Virus record (IMG/VR): IMGVR_UViG_3300021957_006329
Location: 1 to 61,614 of that record
DNA length: 61,614 nucleotides
Reading direction: 5' to 3' (one strand)
Source: a virus
In this document: in pieces, positions 21,904 through 32,169 of the stretch
Position numbering within the stretch: the first letter of the stretch is position 1
How the letters are laid out: each line of letters begins with the position of its first letter
The notes under the pieces: generated by a model
Told to the model about the DNA's origin: nothing
Database searches by the model: none
The model's input: the letters and a program-made list of their open reading frames with translations, nothing else
Position numbers and translations under genes: made by a program

Positions 21904-22350
21904 ATGATATCATCACAACTGAGCAAACAACTTCATGAAGCACTAGCAAAATTGAGAGCCTGTACCGAACCTACACAGGATATGGACAGTGTCAATTACC
22001 ATTCAGAATATAACAGTGAATGTACTGAAGATTTAGATCATGAGTTGGACCATCCCGACCAATTAACTTTCGACTACGAAAGTTTATCACATCAAACCTG
22101 GCCAGACGTTCAAGACATGTGTTATGCCAAGTCGAGTAGTTACAAGAAATTTTATCAAGATATTGCTGATGCTGCTAAATCATGGACTGACAAACCTAGT
22201 GACCGGAAAAAAATATCACAAGCGATAGAATATGTGTTAGAAACTGCGAAAACTGCTCCATTGGTCAACAACACTCTCAACAACAAGCTCAGACATGATG
22301 AGATGATGAGAATTGTGTCTAAGCTAGTAAGTTATCTGAACAGCAATTAA
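21904..22350 (+). CDS. hypothetical protein (148 aa)
   Basis: Not recognised. The start ATG 21904 lies 5 nt after a late-type box. The N-terminal third is acidic, and the rest is helical with no membrane segment. The stop overlaps that of the convergent baseplate gene (TTAA, 22347-22350). Last gene of the four-gene set. Confidence 0.6.
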   Translation: MISSQLSKQLHEALAKLRACTEPTQDMDSVNYHSEYNSECTEDLDHELDHPDQLTFDYESLSHQTWPDVQDMCYAKSSSYKKFYQDIADAAKSWTDKPSDRKKISQAIEYVLETAKTAPLVNNTLNNKLRHDEMMRIVSKLVSYLNSN

Positions 22351-24941
22351 CGCTTTGGCGGAGCACCGTATGTACCTTTTGCTACAGACTTAGCATCCCC
22401 GCACTTCTTTTCATGACGTACTGGTTCGGCTGGTACTCTACCCTTTTTATAGTCATTATTTTTCTTACCTTTGGTCCGGACATCATGATGCTCTCGGTGC
22501 AATGTTAATGGTAAGTTTCTAAACAAATGGCTATGTGACCAAACACCGACACAGTTAGGGTCACTTGCAAAAGCTGGTCCAAAGTTTGCTTTCACTGGAA
22601 TTGGTAACGGGTTGAACACTGGACAACATGCCCCTATCAATACCCGACCTGGGGGTATCCATGCTACCACACGATTGGCTAGAGTGGTTCCAGTTACATC
22701 TGTCTCTTCTGTTTGTTGGATTTCACATGGGGCTGTCACATGATTCAAACTGACTTCACCTTCAACATGCATACCACCACCAACTACTACATTTGTCTTC
22801 ACTCCTAAATTTCCATCAATTAACACCTGCTCATCTTGTGTTTTGTCATCTTTATTTCTAGCGCGGAGGCATAAAATATCAGCTGAGATGTTCAGTCTCC
22901 TACCACCATCTATGTTGGTCTCGAATTCTGAACCTATGTTCACTTGATTACCTGATATGTTGGTTATGGTTCCACCAATATCCACAGGCCCGTAACTCTT
23001 CATACTCAAACCACCAGCACCGACTTGAACATTGTATCTGTTACATACATTGAGTGTGTAATTACCTCCTGGTAGTTCATCTACATGTACATATTCTATC
23101 ATCGGGCTTTCCTCTTGATTGGTAAACACACCTTCTTTATGAACGACAATCTCATTATTATGTATCTTACCTACCTTATCTACACGAATATTACCAAAAT
23201 CATTCATCACTAGACCTATAGTCTCTATTTTATGTTTGGTGATATCAACAATTTCATTACCCCCTATTCCCATCTTGGCTTCAGCCTCACTTAACTTTTC
23301 TATATTTGCCTTTATGTATGTATCTAAATCATTTTTCAGACTTTCAGTTGACCAGCTACCGTCCATTGTACTAGGGCTCTTTCCACTACCCTTACAACAC
23401 GGGCATGTATCTCCAAATATCTTACCACTTGCACCGGCTTTTTTAAATTGAGCTTTAGGTTGCTGACCTTTGGGTTTACATTCTTGATATTTATCTGCCC
23501 CATCATCTTGCCCGGTGCTGCTCATGGACCCACCTAGCATAGCCTTCTCTCCTGGGCCCCAAGTCATGCCTTTGTCCCCGGCTCGTATTTGTGTTACTTC
23601 AGTACTGTTAAATTTGTTGTTCAGGTGCCAGTATTTCTCTTGAGTACCATGACCACCTGGTTTTGTAACTTTGGCCGCGCACACCGGGCAAGCGCTATGC
23701 GAACCGCTTTTTTTCTGCTGACCGCTTGTTAGTTTCCGGTTGTTATCTTTGATGGCATCCGTGCGTTGTATTTCAAACAATTGTTTATAATCTGCAATAA
23801 CCGATCCAATCTCATACCACTGCTTTATGTATTCTTCCTTCATGTTTCCAACCTTGCGGAAGCTATCTCCGCGGATTATACTGTCAACATCATGCTCAAC
23901 ATATAGGTTTTGATAACCACGTACGGTTAGATATTGATCCTCCAACACCAATTTTTGGTCGTTATGTGTGGCTAGCTCGGTTGTTGTATGGTTATTAAAC
24001 TCTTTGAATGATCCACTGTAATGTGTGAATTTCATTATCTCTTTATTGTCACTGTTGATAATCTCAATCACACCGCCTTTTTGATTTAACACGTATTTGT
24101 TACGATATTGCTCTGTGTTATGGTCGTATGTATCATCGTCTGTTTTGGATTTATTTTCGTATGTTCCGGGGTAATCGATACCAACATCTTTATCTTCACC
24201 TAGTGTGTCATATATACCTTTCCATTCTTCTTGACCATGAACAGTGGCCCAGAAAACCGGGCTGGTAGGATCACCTTCACGGAAGAATACCCACACATGA
24301 GCACCTACATTAGGTATTGAGAAGCTACCCTTGGCGCAGTTACTGTAACTACTTGGTGTGTAATTGTAGCTATATTTGTTGATCCTGAGTTCCGGCCATT
24401 GCGTTACATTGTGTTTGTTACTCCCGCCTTTCTCACTAAACCCTAGACCCATCTTACCAGCTTTGTCATAATTACCGGCGCCACCGTTGTCGTTCCATGC
24501 GTCGGTAAGTTTTAAATCTTCAACTTCATATATACGTGCCGGTTTTTCACCTATACCATCTTTATTCAACGCGAATTTAGTCTCTGGGTCTTTAACTTTA
24601 CCGGATGGATCAAGCACCGGATCTGTTTCTTCTAATCGATTACTGTCAGAGATGCTCCCGGTTTTATCATGCGCGTTATATCTACCGCTGCCGGTCGCAC
24701 CGGTTATTGGCATGGCACATTCACTCCATGGTAATATGTCTTTAACATCCTCTATGATGTCATTCAAACTAGAAGTTAAATTCTCACCAAGGAATTTGAA
24801 TCTTTTGTCCCGGGGTACTTTGTTCCATTTGTCATACACTGTGATGGATACATGAGGTACATAAATTTTGCAACGACCACGACGATCCGGATCGTTGTTT
24901 TGTACCACTATACCTAGATAATTACCGTAATATTTTTTCAT
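22347..24941 (-). CDS. baseplate hub protein, gp5-like (tail-spike/OB-fold)
   Basis: 864 aa. The N-terminus YYGNYLGIVVQNNDPDRRGR and KIYVPHVS is the OB-fold start typical of T4-like gp5 hub proteins in marine phages. A segment near residue 215-245 (GAHVWVFFREGDPTSPVFW) is the conserved Gp5/VgrG-type core. The C-terminal half has regular beta repeats as in gp5 spikes (SMKSYGPVDIGG). A Cys-rich insert holds CPVC and CPCC pairs that could bind zinc. I do not see a clear lysozyme catalytic motif. It overlaps the upstream gene by ATGA, so the two are translated together. Structural role in cell puncturing, late expressed. Confidence 0.8.
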   Translation of the reverse strand: MKKYYGNYLGIVVQNNDPDRRGRCKIYVPHVSITVYDKWNKVPRDKRFKFLGENLTSSLNDIIEDVKDILPWSECAMPITGATGSGRYNAHDKTGSISDSNRLEETDPVLDPSGKVKDPETKFALNKDGIGEKPARIYEVEDLKLTDAWNDNGGAGNYDKAGKMGLGFSEKGGSNKHNVTQWPELRINKYSYNYTPSSYSNCAKGSFSIPNVGAHVWVFFREGDPTSPVFWATVHGQEEWKGIYDTLGEDKDVGIDYPGTYENKSKTDDDTYDHNTEQYRNKYVLNQKGGVIEIINSDNKEIMKFTHYSGSFKEFNNHTTTELATHNDQKLVLEDQYLTVRGYQNLYVEHDVDSIIRGDSFRKVGNMKEEYIKQWYEIGSVIADYKQLFEIQRTDAIKDNNRKLTSGQQKKSGSHSACPVCAAKVTKPGGHGTQEKYWHLNNKFNSTEVTQIRAGDKGMTWGPGEKAMLGGSMSSTGQDDGADKYQECKPKGQQPKAQFKKAGASGKIFGDTCPCCKGSGKSPSTMDGSWSTESLKNDLDTYIKANIEKLSEAEAKMGIGGNEIVDITKHKIETIGLVMNDFGNIRVDKVGKIHNNEIVVHKEGVFTNQEESPMIEYVHVDELPGGNYTLNVCNRYNVQVGAGGLSMKSYGPVDIGGTITNISGNQVNIGSEFETNIDGGRRLNISADILCLRARNKDDKTQDEQVLIDGNLGVKTNVVVGGGMHVEGEVSLNHVTAPCEIQQTEETDVTGTTLANRVVAWIPPGRVLIGACCPVFNPLPIPVKANFGPAFASDPNCVGVWSHSHLFRNLPLTLHREHHDVRTKGKKNNDYKKGRVPAEPVRHEKKCGDAKSVAKGTYGAPPKR

Positions 24942-25798
24942 CTATCATCAACAAAATCGCGGACCTTGCCGGTCAACCCTGCACGACCTAGAGCTTCTGT
25001 CTTCATGTCTCTCCTAGCCTGTGTGCATTGCTGATCTATGAATCGTTGTAATGCATTTTTATCACCTTTGAGTATCTGCCGGGCGACTGGTGGTAATTTT
25101 TTGAATATATCATTGAGCACTTTGTCTTGTGCTTTTTTAGTATTACCAATATCATTCATCTTCTTCTTGTTACTTTTGATCTTATTTAACAAGCCTTGTA
25201 GCTGATCGTCTAGTCCTGCCCGGTCTGCAACCATAGCAGCACCCGCCAGCGCTGCTTTTTTTCCTAGATCTTTCAAATCACTAGCACCAAAACCGTCTTT
25301 GAGCAAGCTTTCCGCAGCATTTTTTCCAACACCACCTAATGTTTTCGCGAATTGACCTGGTGTCATCTCCCCCTTGAGTATTGCTTGGATTGATTTACTC
25401 ATCTCATCACACACCTTGTCACCGGCCCGGTCAATTGTCCGGTCGATCTGTCTAGCTTGGTTTCGCGGACTCCGGATCTTTTTGATGTTGTCAGTGGTGG
25501 TGTCTTGTAAAATTTTACTCTTTTCATCTAACTCAGCTTGTGCCGGGTTTTTTTGTTTGAACTTGCCCAGATCTAGGCCCAAATCATTGGCTGCGGCATC
25601 CTCGTTACCATCATCCTCTCCAATACCAGCCGCGGCTGATTCTGCTGCATATTCATCAAACTGCAATCCTTGACTCTGCATGTATGCAAGGAATGAATCC
25701 TGTTGATTGTCACGACTACTGGAACCTAGCACAGTGTCACCAATCAAATCAGTTGGTGTGTTTGCAGGTTCGTCGGCCGCTCCTAGTAGTTCGTCCAT
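24938..25798 (-). CDS. putative baseplate-associated protein (286 aa)
   Basis: Not recognised. ATG 25798 overlaps the upstream stop by one base (TGATG). The N-terminal 90 residues are Ala/Asp/Gly-rich and probably flexible. The middle has helices (ARQIDRTIDRAGDKVCDEM), and an Ala-rich helical C-terminus follows. Its tight coupling between a virion protein and the gp5-like hub gene suggests a baseplate or hub assembly part. Confidence 0.6.
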   Translation of the reverse strand: MDELLGAADEPANTPTDLIGDTVLGSSSRDNQQDSFLAYMQSQGLQFDEYAAESAAAGIGEDDGNEDAAANDLGLDLGKFKQKNPAQAELDEKSKILQDTTTDNIKKIRSPRNQARQIDRTIDRAGDKVCDEMSKSIQAILKGEMTPGQFAKTLGGVGKNAAESLLKDGFGASDLKDLGKKAALAGAAMVADRAGLDDQLQGLLNKIKSNKKKMNDIGNTKKAQDKVLNDIFKKLPPVARQILKGDKNALQRFIDQQCTQARRDMKTEALGRAGLTGKVRDFVDDR

Positions 25799-27183
25799 CA
25801 ATCTAGATCTTGATATGAATGTTTGTTCAAGGCGGAGTCATCTAGGTAACCGGTTGTGGGATCATAACCGGTGTCTAGATCTATGGTACCGAACAGCGGT
25901 ACACCGTACCAGTGACATGCGCCTGCGACCGCGCCGGATACTCCGTTCATTTTCTTGACTGCCAAATAGATTGTCGGGACGTTGTTGTAAAAATTCCATC
26001 TGATCTCTCCCACTTGTGCCGCGAAGTTTTTTGGTCCTTTAACACTCAGTGTACTTTGATAATTCGTATTTTCATCAGTTAAATCCACATTATCCGGATG
26101 TTTGGCTCCGAGTACGATAGGTGATTTGAATACCACTCGTGGGTCTTCAGCATCTGAAGAGTCTTGGAAGTCAGCTGCATCATAATTTGAGTTTACGCTA
26201 GTGTTGATCAACATGCTATCGCTAGACGCGAACTCTACATCATCCAGTGATGGGGAGCTGGCTCTTGTAGTCAGTATCTTGTTTTGATTGTGAATTGTCT
26301 CACCTAGTGTAGCCTCTACAACATTCACCGCGTCATTTACCTTTTTTAATGTCAGTGTATTATGCACCTTTATATCATCCACACTAGGACTAGCTGCAGT
26401 TGTTGTTAAAAATTTCTGACCGGTGCTGCTAACATCAGACTCAGTATCAAATGTTCCGGTAGTTGCAGCGACCACATTGGTCAAGGTGGATACACTCACT
26501 CCGCTGTCTGGTGAGAGACCACCGGTGTTACTCACTGTAACTACATTATGATATTTTGCGGGGTCGGTGGTCAATGAACCGTCTCCACCTATCAGAGAAC
26601 CGATTCCAATACTGAAGTTTAACTTACCGTTTGCATCGATAGTTACTACCCTGCCAACGTTGGCCGGGGCAGTGACTGCTGCGTTTGCTACAAGGCTAGC
26701 TAATGACATTCCGGTCGCTCCAGTTTGTTTAATAAACCCGCTGCTATTCGCGACTAGTAAACCAAAGGGAATAGGCGACCCACCGGCGGCTGTTATGCGG
26801 CCCGGGTACACAGATTGACCCACTTGTATATCGCTATTGAACTCTCCAGATTCTAGTGTGATACTGCTCATGGTCACATTACCAGAGAATATACAATCTC
26901 CAGTGACTGTCAATGTTGTTGAAACATTTACTTTACCCATGTTGATTGTCACTCCAGGGCTACCAATTGTTAATTCATTTGCAGCATCCTCTAGATCACT
27001 AGGTTGTTGCAATGTGAAGCGTTGGAGTTCACGAGTGGTGACAGCCATGGTTGTCTTGGCTGATAAATCTAGTTTGTTAGTAACAGCTATTGGTAAATAG
27101 TCAGATTTAGTCAGATATATATCTGCCAACGGATCATAGGTGACTTTAGGTAGTTCACTAATCTTAATTCTTTTGTTTGCCAT
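25798..27183 (-). CDS. virion structural protein, fibre-like (462 aa)
   Basis: The N-terminus (KRIKISELPKV, then DIYLTKSDYLPIAV) resembles that of the structural protein at 50998-51912 (RNIKDLPQADAITSGDYFLI), a conserved head that may attach fibre proteins to the baseplate. The rest is Thr/Ser/Val-rich beta-helix-like repeats (TLTVTGDCIFSGNVTMSS). ATG 27183 is used; the TTG two codons earlier is less likely. An ATTAAATA box lies 9 nt upstream. Probably a tail fibre or baseplate decoration protein. Confidence 0.65.
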   Translation of the reverse strand: MANKRIKISELPKVTYDPLADIYLTKSDYLPIAVTNKLDLSAKTTMAVTTRELQRFTLQQPSDLEDAANELTIGSPGVTINMGKVNVSTTLTVTGDCIFSGNVTMSSITLESGEFNSDIQVGQSVYPGRITAAGGSPIPFGLLVANSSGFIKQTGATGMSLASLVANAAVTAPANVGRVVTIDANGKLNFSIGIGSLIGGDGSLTTDPAKYHNVVTVSNTGGLSPDSGVSVSTLTNVVAATTGTFDTESDVSSTGQKFLTTTAASPSVDDIKVHNTLTLKKVNDAVNVVEATLGETIHNQNKILTTRASSPSLDDVEFASSDSMLINTSVNSNYDAADFQDSSDAEDPRVVFKSPIVLGAKHPDNVDLTDENTNYQSTLSVKGPKNFAAQVGEIRWNFYNNVPTIYLAVKKMNGVSGAVAGACHWYGVPLFGTIDLDTGYDPTTGYLDDSALNKHSYQDLD

Positions 27184-27192
27184 GGTCAATAT

Positions 27193-27200
27193 TATTTAAT
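27193..27200 (-). promoter_or_regulatory. late-like box ATTAAATA (minus)
   Basis: 9 nt before ATG 27183; one mismatch and wider spacing. Confidence 0.4.
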
Positions 27201-27227
27201 ACAGCGTTAATGTTTAACAACTCCAGA

Positions 27228-30200
27228 TCATTGCAGTACATATGGTAAATACGCGGGTAATGTTACTCCGGATGGGTCTACTATGATTTGATCAGCCACC
27301 GGACCATCATATACTAGTTGATCTGCTTCCGGTTCTGTAAAGTCTAAAAGTTCATTTGTCCACTGGATATTGTTCGCTTTAGTATCTCCAGGTATGACTT
27401 TGGGTAACAACTGTGTAATTTTGTTAGATAAATAATTTTGTAGTGGTATCGACCTAACAGATGAATTTCTAACCACAATATTAAATATGTTTGATTTCCG
27501 GGGCGGGGTGGAATGGTTGAATACCTTTTCAATTGTATCTATATAATTTCTACTTCTAGTGGGGCACTCCCAAAACATCTCGGTAACCGGGTTTTTAGAT
27601 CTCATTATATTTAATATATGGTTACGTTTCAACCGGCAGGTGTAAATGTTAAAGTTATTTATATATGTATTTTTACAGGTGTATGATTTTGGTCTAGAAA
27701 GTTTATTTACAAGTAGTGTATCATTCAAGTATGATGTCGCGCCTGCCACAATCGATTGTTTAAACATTTTTGTGAATCTATATTTATCAACTGGAAAATT
27801 GTACACATGATTTGTTACATCTAAAGTACCATCTATCCATATCTCTACACACCCTTTGTCATTGTCTATGACAATGTTAAAGTTATGAAAGTCAGTGTAT
27901 CTATTACTGTTGAGTTTTGTCAAATCGATTTTTAAATTCACTAAATCTGGTTGCTGTTGTTTGAACAGCGGATCTAACAACATTTTCAAGTTTAAATTAT
28001 GTTTAGGGTATCTATTGTAATTAAGCATTGTATGTTCATAATGATTCACAAGCTGTGGTCTCAGGTCAGCCGAATCTATACTGAAGTTAGGAAACTCTCG
28101 TTGGTCAATTTGATTACCAGTCTCAACATCAAATATGTTACCATACATTAAGGTTACACCTTCTGTACCTATAAAATCAAAACCTTCAGTGATGAACTCA
28201 TATTCACCGTCTATCACTCTACCAGCTGTGTTGTCTGACTCTATATTGAACCGGTCTTGAGTTTGCTCACCAAATCTCAAATTACCTTCCATGAACGGGT
28301 ATATTATCTGAGTTGTATCGTCAAATGTAGATAAATCATCATACACCGGGTCTAGTGGGTTAGTGAAACGATCTCGTGTAAATTGATTACCGTCTTGTGT
28401 CCATGGGCTAGCCTTACGATAATCTTCATGGTCCGGATCGTTTGTAGGGTGGTTCACGGGTCCGATGTCATATGTTATTACTTCCTCACCAGCCACTTTG
28501 CCTAACACCATTACACGTTCTTGAACCTCATTATCGACCATGTCACGTGTTAGCACTAGCGATAATATTTCTTGTTCTTCTATTTCACGAGTCACTAGCA
28601 GTTTTCTGTCTTTATTGTACTTAGATAATATATTCTCTTGATGTGCTAACCAGATATTTTCATTTCTATCGATTGCGTAGTCTGCTATTCTCAAGGGTAC
28701 AGTTGAGTCAGACAGATTGTTATCTGTTAAATGACCTGGTATCAATTCAAGAGTTTTAGTATCATATACATATATAACGTCATGCTTCACCTGCAAACCG
28801 GTGATAGTACTAGTGGCTCCACGTACAAGCTGCCATATGTACCTGTTACCTACCTTCACAATATCAGAATACCCTACATATACAGAGCGGTGATGTTGAT
28901 ATGGCGCTGGGTCATTTTTGATACATATTTTTGTTGGTGGGCCGGACTCAGATATGTCCCGTCCGTAGTTGTAATCAACGTTATTTGACCCTAGTTGCTC
29001 CGGGATGGGGATGCTGACCAGACATGACTTATCTAATGTTTTCAAGGCCTTGCTTACCATATCGAATGTATGTATCTGATAATCTTGTGCCTCGGTTCCT
29101 GTATGTGATAATATGTATATCAACTGCTCATCATAAGCAGTGTCGATCACGGTAATGTCTTGTGACAATAATGTAGATAGGTTATAAACGGATGTTATAA
29201 CCCCGTCATGAGATGCTTCTATAATGGTACCATTTTCCGAGAGTATGAATAGATTCTCCGGTAACTCACGTATTATTAGCGATACAAACAGTGATGGACT
29301 TTCTGTATCATCAATGAAGCTATCATTTGTTATGTAATTGTACAATTTGTATGAGTTGTCATATACACGCAAACTAGAATTTTGTTGAACACCACCAACT
29401 GCGGCTCCATCAGATCCAAAAATGAACAAGAATGGGCTAGTATCATTAGTGTTAAACAGACCAAACCCGTTGGTTGTGTAGTTACCTAAAACTTGATGGC
29501 CAAAGGGTGCTCTGAACTCCTTTATATTTAGATCGAAATTTATACTGATTGCATCAAAGTCCGGTAATTTAGTCAATTGTGTGGCCCGGGCGATACTCTC
29601 ACCAGTGAGTTCTATAGTACCATCAGCATCTCCAAGCTGCTGTCCACCTATTGTTTGATATGTGTCAAATCCTTTTTGTATATGAGAGGGGTCAAGTTCT
29701 GACAATATGTTGTTTAGATCTTTGTTAGTCAATCTATAGTATGCATAAAAACATCCCGGTTCCAAAGTCAATTTGCTAGGTCTATCTATGACCGTATCTG
29801 TTGTGTTATATACATCAAATTGATTACTATCATACCTAGCATGAGAGAAGATGTTTGAACTGGTCAGAGCTTGTACATAACCAACCTCATCAGGCTTGTA
29901 GTATCTATCCATCCATACAGGCTCAACATCTGGGTCATCCCCTCCAGATAACCAAGTACATAACCATGTACCTAACTGCTGGTCTGTTGGGTCTCCCCAC
30001 CTTGTATACTTACCATAACCAGCGTTCTTCTTGTATATCTTATCTGAATCACCTGGAGATGTACCGGCGATCGCACCGCTAGAATGTAAGTTTGTGTCAT
30101 TGATATTGACACGATTATACGGAGTTATATCCTGAGGGGTGTTGAAATAGTTCATCCCCGGGGCGAATGTATACTCCTTACTACTGGATGTATATTCCAA

Positions 30201-31460
30201 TGATATGTTGCTACTACCACCGGTTTGATTTGAACCTGTAAAAACCTTGTTATAGTCTCTATGATATTCATTCGATTGACCCGGGAAGATATTGTTACTA
30301 GAGTTAATATTACTAGGTGTCTGTAAATTTTTAAGACCGAAAAAGTTGACCGGGAACGACTCCCCAGTAAGGAAGTAGTACTCGGAATGGACTAGAGTGT
30401 TCACTTGTTGAGAAGATGTCTTATCTTTATCTATTTCTAGTTGATTGTAGTTGATATCCTTTTTGTAATTGAACACATGGGATTGTATAACATTCTTAGA
30501 AATGTTAGTTTCATATCGCGGCCTTGTCCTGAGTGTTGTATCCGGTGTTAATTCAAGAACATTAGGAGATTGCGTTTCAGTGTCCCCATCACCATCTGGG
30601 TCTAACATGTCTTCTAGTCGGATGGGAAGGCTAGCTGGATTCGTTTGTCTATCCTCATCACTCAACAGCTTCAACACGTGCGTACTAGCGTTCAATTGCT
30701 TGTAGAAACGGATGAGACCTTCTCTACTCCTAGTGTATTGAAACTTAATCTTATTACCACCACTAGCTTCAATCTCAACCGGGTTGTTTTCTAGTGATGG
30801 TTCTATAGTTATTTTCACAAACTTTAGTGTTTCTCCCTCTTCATCTTTGTGAGATAGGTACCATCTATCATCCCCGGTTTGATGATATATATAACAGTTT
30901 ATACTGTCAATATACATTATATTAAAATAATAATTTTGAGGTAATGTCTTTTTTGTTTTAAGGTCAATAAACTTCTCAGCATTAATATTTTTGTAGAGGT
31001 CTGTAGAATCTGAATCTACCGCGCTGTCTATTGTTAAATATGTTGAAATTGTATCTTGCCCGTCCGCGCTCAATGCAGAAGTTGCGGAAGTTGCGGTGAT
31101 CTCAGAACCGGAAGTCGCGCTTGCTGCGGTCAAACATGTATCTTGGTTGGCTGTTAATGCGCTCAACGGGTCACTAGTCAACCGGTGAAATGCTAAAAAT
31201 GTAGTATCTATACTAGGATACGTAAAGGGTATGGGTTGTATTTCAAAAAACTCAACAGTATTGGTAGGTTGAGTTAAATAAAAATTCGATGATTTATTAA
31301 ATGAGTAATCTCTAACATCTTGTAGGAAGTTGTGATAAGAGTATGAATAACCTTGTTCATATGTAATTGTATTCCGGAGAGTTTTTATTGTAGGGTCCAG
31401 TCTATATTCTGCTTCTAGTGCCGGCATTACAACAATACCATCTATAGTAAATGATTGCAT
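27228..31460 (-). CDS. large virion structural protein (1410 aa)
   Basis: The family is not recognised. It is the largest gene in the window. The chain is Thr/Ser/Asn/Asp-rich and beta-structured, with a low-complexity Ala/Thr/Ser stretch near residue 110-130. The central region resembles repeated beta-propeller-like strands (LFILSENGTIIEASHDG). Towards the C-terminus FHNFNIVIDNDKGCVEIWID looks like a LamG/concanavalin-type sugar-binding domain. Its place among tail and baseplate genes supports a tail fibre or baseplate wedge role. The start ATG 31460 follows the upstream stop by 10 nt, with a CCTAAATA box overlapping that stop. Confidence 0.7.
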   Translation of the reverse strand: MQSFTIDGIVVMPALEAEYRLDPTIKTLRNTITYEQGYSYSYHNFLQDVRDYSFNKSSNFYLTQPTNTVEFFEIQPIPFTYPSIDTTFLAFHRLTSDPLSALTANQDTCLTAASATSGSEITATSATSALSADGQDTISTYLTIDSAVDSDSTDLYKNINAEKFIDLKTKKTLPQNYYFNIMYIDSINCYIYHQTGDDRWYLSHKDEEGETLKFVKITIEPSLENNPVEIEASGGNKIKFQYTRSREGLIRFYKQLNASTHVLKLLSDEDRQTNPASLPIRLEDMLDPDGDGDTETQSPNVLELTPDTTLRTRPRYETNISKNVIQSHVFNYKKDINYNQLEIDKDKTSSQQVNTLVHSEYYFLTGESFPVNFFGLKNLQTPSNINSSNNIFPGQSNEYHRDYNKVFTGSNQTGGSSNISLEYTSSSKEYTFAPGMNYFNTPQDITPYNRVNINDTNLHSSGAIAGTSPGDSDKIYKKNAGYGKYTRWGDPTDQQLGTWLCTWLSGGDDPDVEPVWMDRYYKPDEVGYVQALTSSNIFSHARYDSNQFDVYNTTDTVIDRPSKLTLEPGCFYAYYRLTNKDLNNILSELDPSHIQKGFDTYQTIGGQQLGDADGTIELTGESIARATQLTKLPDFDAISINFDLNIKEFRAPFGHQVLGNYTTNGFGLFNTNDTSPFLFIFGSDGAAVGGVQQNSSLRVYDNSYKLYNYITNDSFIDDTESPSLFVSLIIRELPENLFILSENGTIIEASHDGVITSVYNLSTLLSQDITVIDTAYDEQLIYILSHTGTEAQDYQIHTFDMVSKALKTLDKSCLVSIPIPEQLGSNNVDYNYGRDISESGPPTKICIKNDPAPYQHHRSVYVGYSDIVKVGNRYIWQLVRGATSTITGLQVKHDVIYVYDTKTLELIPGHLTDNNLSDSTVPLRIADYAIDRNENIWLAHQENILSKYNKDRKLLVTREIEEQEILSLVLTRDMVDNEVQERVMVLGKVAGEEVITYDIGPVNHPTNDPDHEDYRKASPWTQDGNQFTRDRFTNPLDPVYDDLSTFDDTTQIIYPFMEGNLRFGEQTQDRFNIESDNTAGRVIDGEYEFITEGFDFIGTEGVTLMYGNIFDVETGNQIDQREFPNFSIDSADLRPQLVNHYEHTMLNYNRYPKHNLNLKMLLDPLFKQQQPDLVNLKIDLTKLNSNRYTDFHNFNIVIDNDKGCVEIWIDGTLDVTNHVYNFPVDKYRFTKMFKQSIVAGATSYLNDTLLVNKLSRPKSYTCKNTYINNFNIYTCRLKRNHILNIMRSKNPVTEMFWECPTRSRNYIDTIEKVFNHSTPPRKSNIFNIVVRNSSVRSIPLQNYLSNKITQLLPKVIPGDTKANNIQWTNELLDFTEPEADQLVYDGPVADQIIVDPSGVTLPAYLPYVLQ

Positions 31461-31467
31461 CAGTTAA

Positions 31468-31475
31468 TATTTAGG
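31468..31475 (-). promoter_or_regulatory. late-like box CCTAAATA (minus)
   Basis: Ends 7 nt before ATG 31460 and overlaps the upstream stop codon. Confidence 0.4.
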
Positions 31476-32169
31476 TTTCTGTACCGCATAGTTCACTTGT
31501 TTCTGTACCGCATAGTTCACTTGTTTCTGTACCGCATAGTTCACTTGTTTCTGTACCGGTGGTTGCTGTCGTTATTGTTATAAGAGAGTCAGTATCACCA
31601 TATGCAAATTCTGATGCGAGGTACCACCCGGCCGGGCCTTGTAAGATTATATCCAATGAGCCAGAAGCGCTAATTGCAGGAGCAGTAAAATATATATTGT
31701 TATTATTTAACACCACCCATGAATCAATTTGTATTCCGGAAAATGGGGGATTTTCTGTTGATAATCTATTATCATATTTATCATTAAAATAACTATATTC
31801 CTGGGCAGATGTACCAAACATTTCAGTCGTGCTACCACTCAGGTAAAGATTTGTCATGTTGTACATGTTGTAACCTTCGATGTATATGTCAAAAGGTTCA
31901 AGTGTATCTGCTCGTAACAATTTACGTTTTTTAGTATTATCTAATGTCACATATGTAACACTAGGCGCTCCGCGGAGACTACCCGTTCGATTACCAGCGA
32001 AACTACCACGTCTATCATTAGGGTTACCGGCGACTACATCTTCTATATATGCTTGGTCTTTAGTTGGGTTCAGCTGTCTGATGTTACGTTCTTCATTTTC
32101 TATACCCCAATCAGTTATATCTTTAGCGTTTCTTCCCATGTTATTCGTTGTTTGTGGTTTTGTAATCAT
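31471..32169 (-). CDS. putative virion protein with C-terminal tandem repeat (232 aa)
   Basis: Not recognised. The polar N-terminus includes TYVTLDNTKKRKLL, and a beta-rich middle may form a jelly-roll or Ig-like domain (SLDIILQGPAGWYLASEF). The C-terminus ends in three and a half copies of GTETSELC. Two starts are possible. ATG 32169 has a GAGGGTGGA ribosome site but overlaps the upstream gene by 29 nt. ATG 32139 lies directly after that gene's stop. The gene sits between two structural genes. Confidence 0.6.
   Translation of the reverse strand: MITKPQTTNNMGRNAKDITDWGIENEERNIRQLNPTKDQAYIEDVVAGNPNDRRGSFAGNRTGSLRGAPSVTYVTLDNTKKRKLLRADTLEPFDIYIEGYNMYNMTNLYLSGSTTEMFGTSAQEYSYFNDKYDNRLSTENPPFSGIQIDSWVVLNNNNIYFTAPAISASGSLDIILQGPAGWYLASEFAYGDTDSLITITTATTGTETSELCGTETSELCGTETSELCGTET
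31476..31558 (-). repeat. 24-bp tandem repeat (three full units plus a partial one)
   Basis: Perfect units at 31476-31499, 31500-31523 and 31524-31547, then 11 bp of a fourth. Each unit encodes eight residues (GTETSELC in rotation) at the C-terminus of the protein. The perfect identity implies recent slippage. Confidence 0.97.

Noticed and set aside
22347-24941. Lysozyme domain in the gp5-like hub
   Set aside because: No clear catalytic Glu-x8-Asp/Cys-x5-Thr pattern; only the OB and spike-type parts are supported.
31476-31558. Tandem repeat considered as a CRISPR array
   Set aside because: The units are directly adjacent, without spacers, and code for a peptide repeat.
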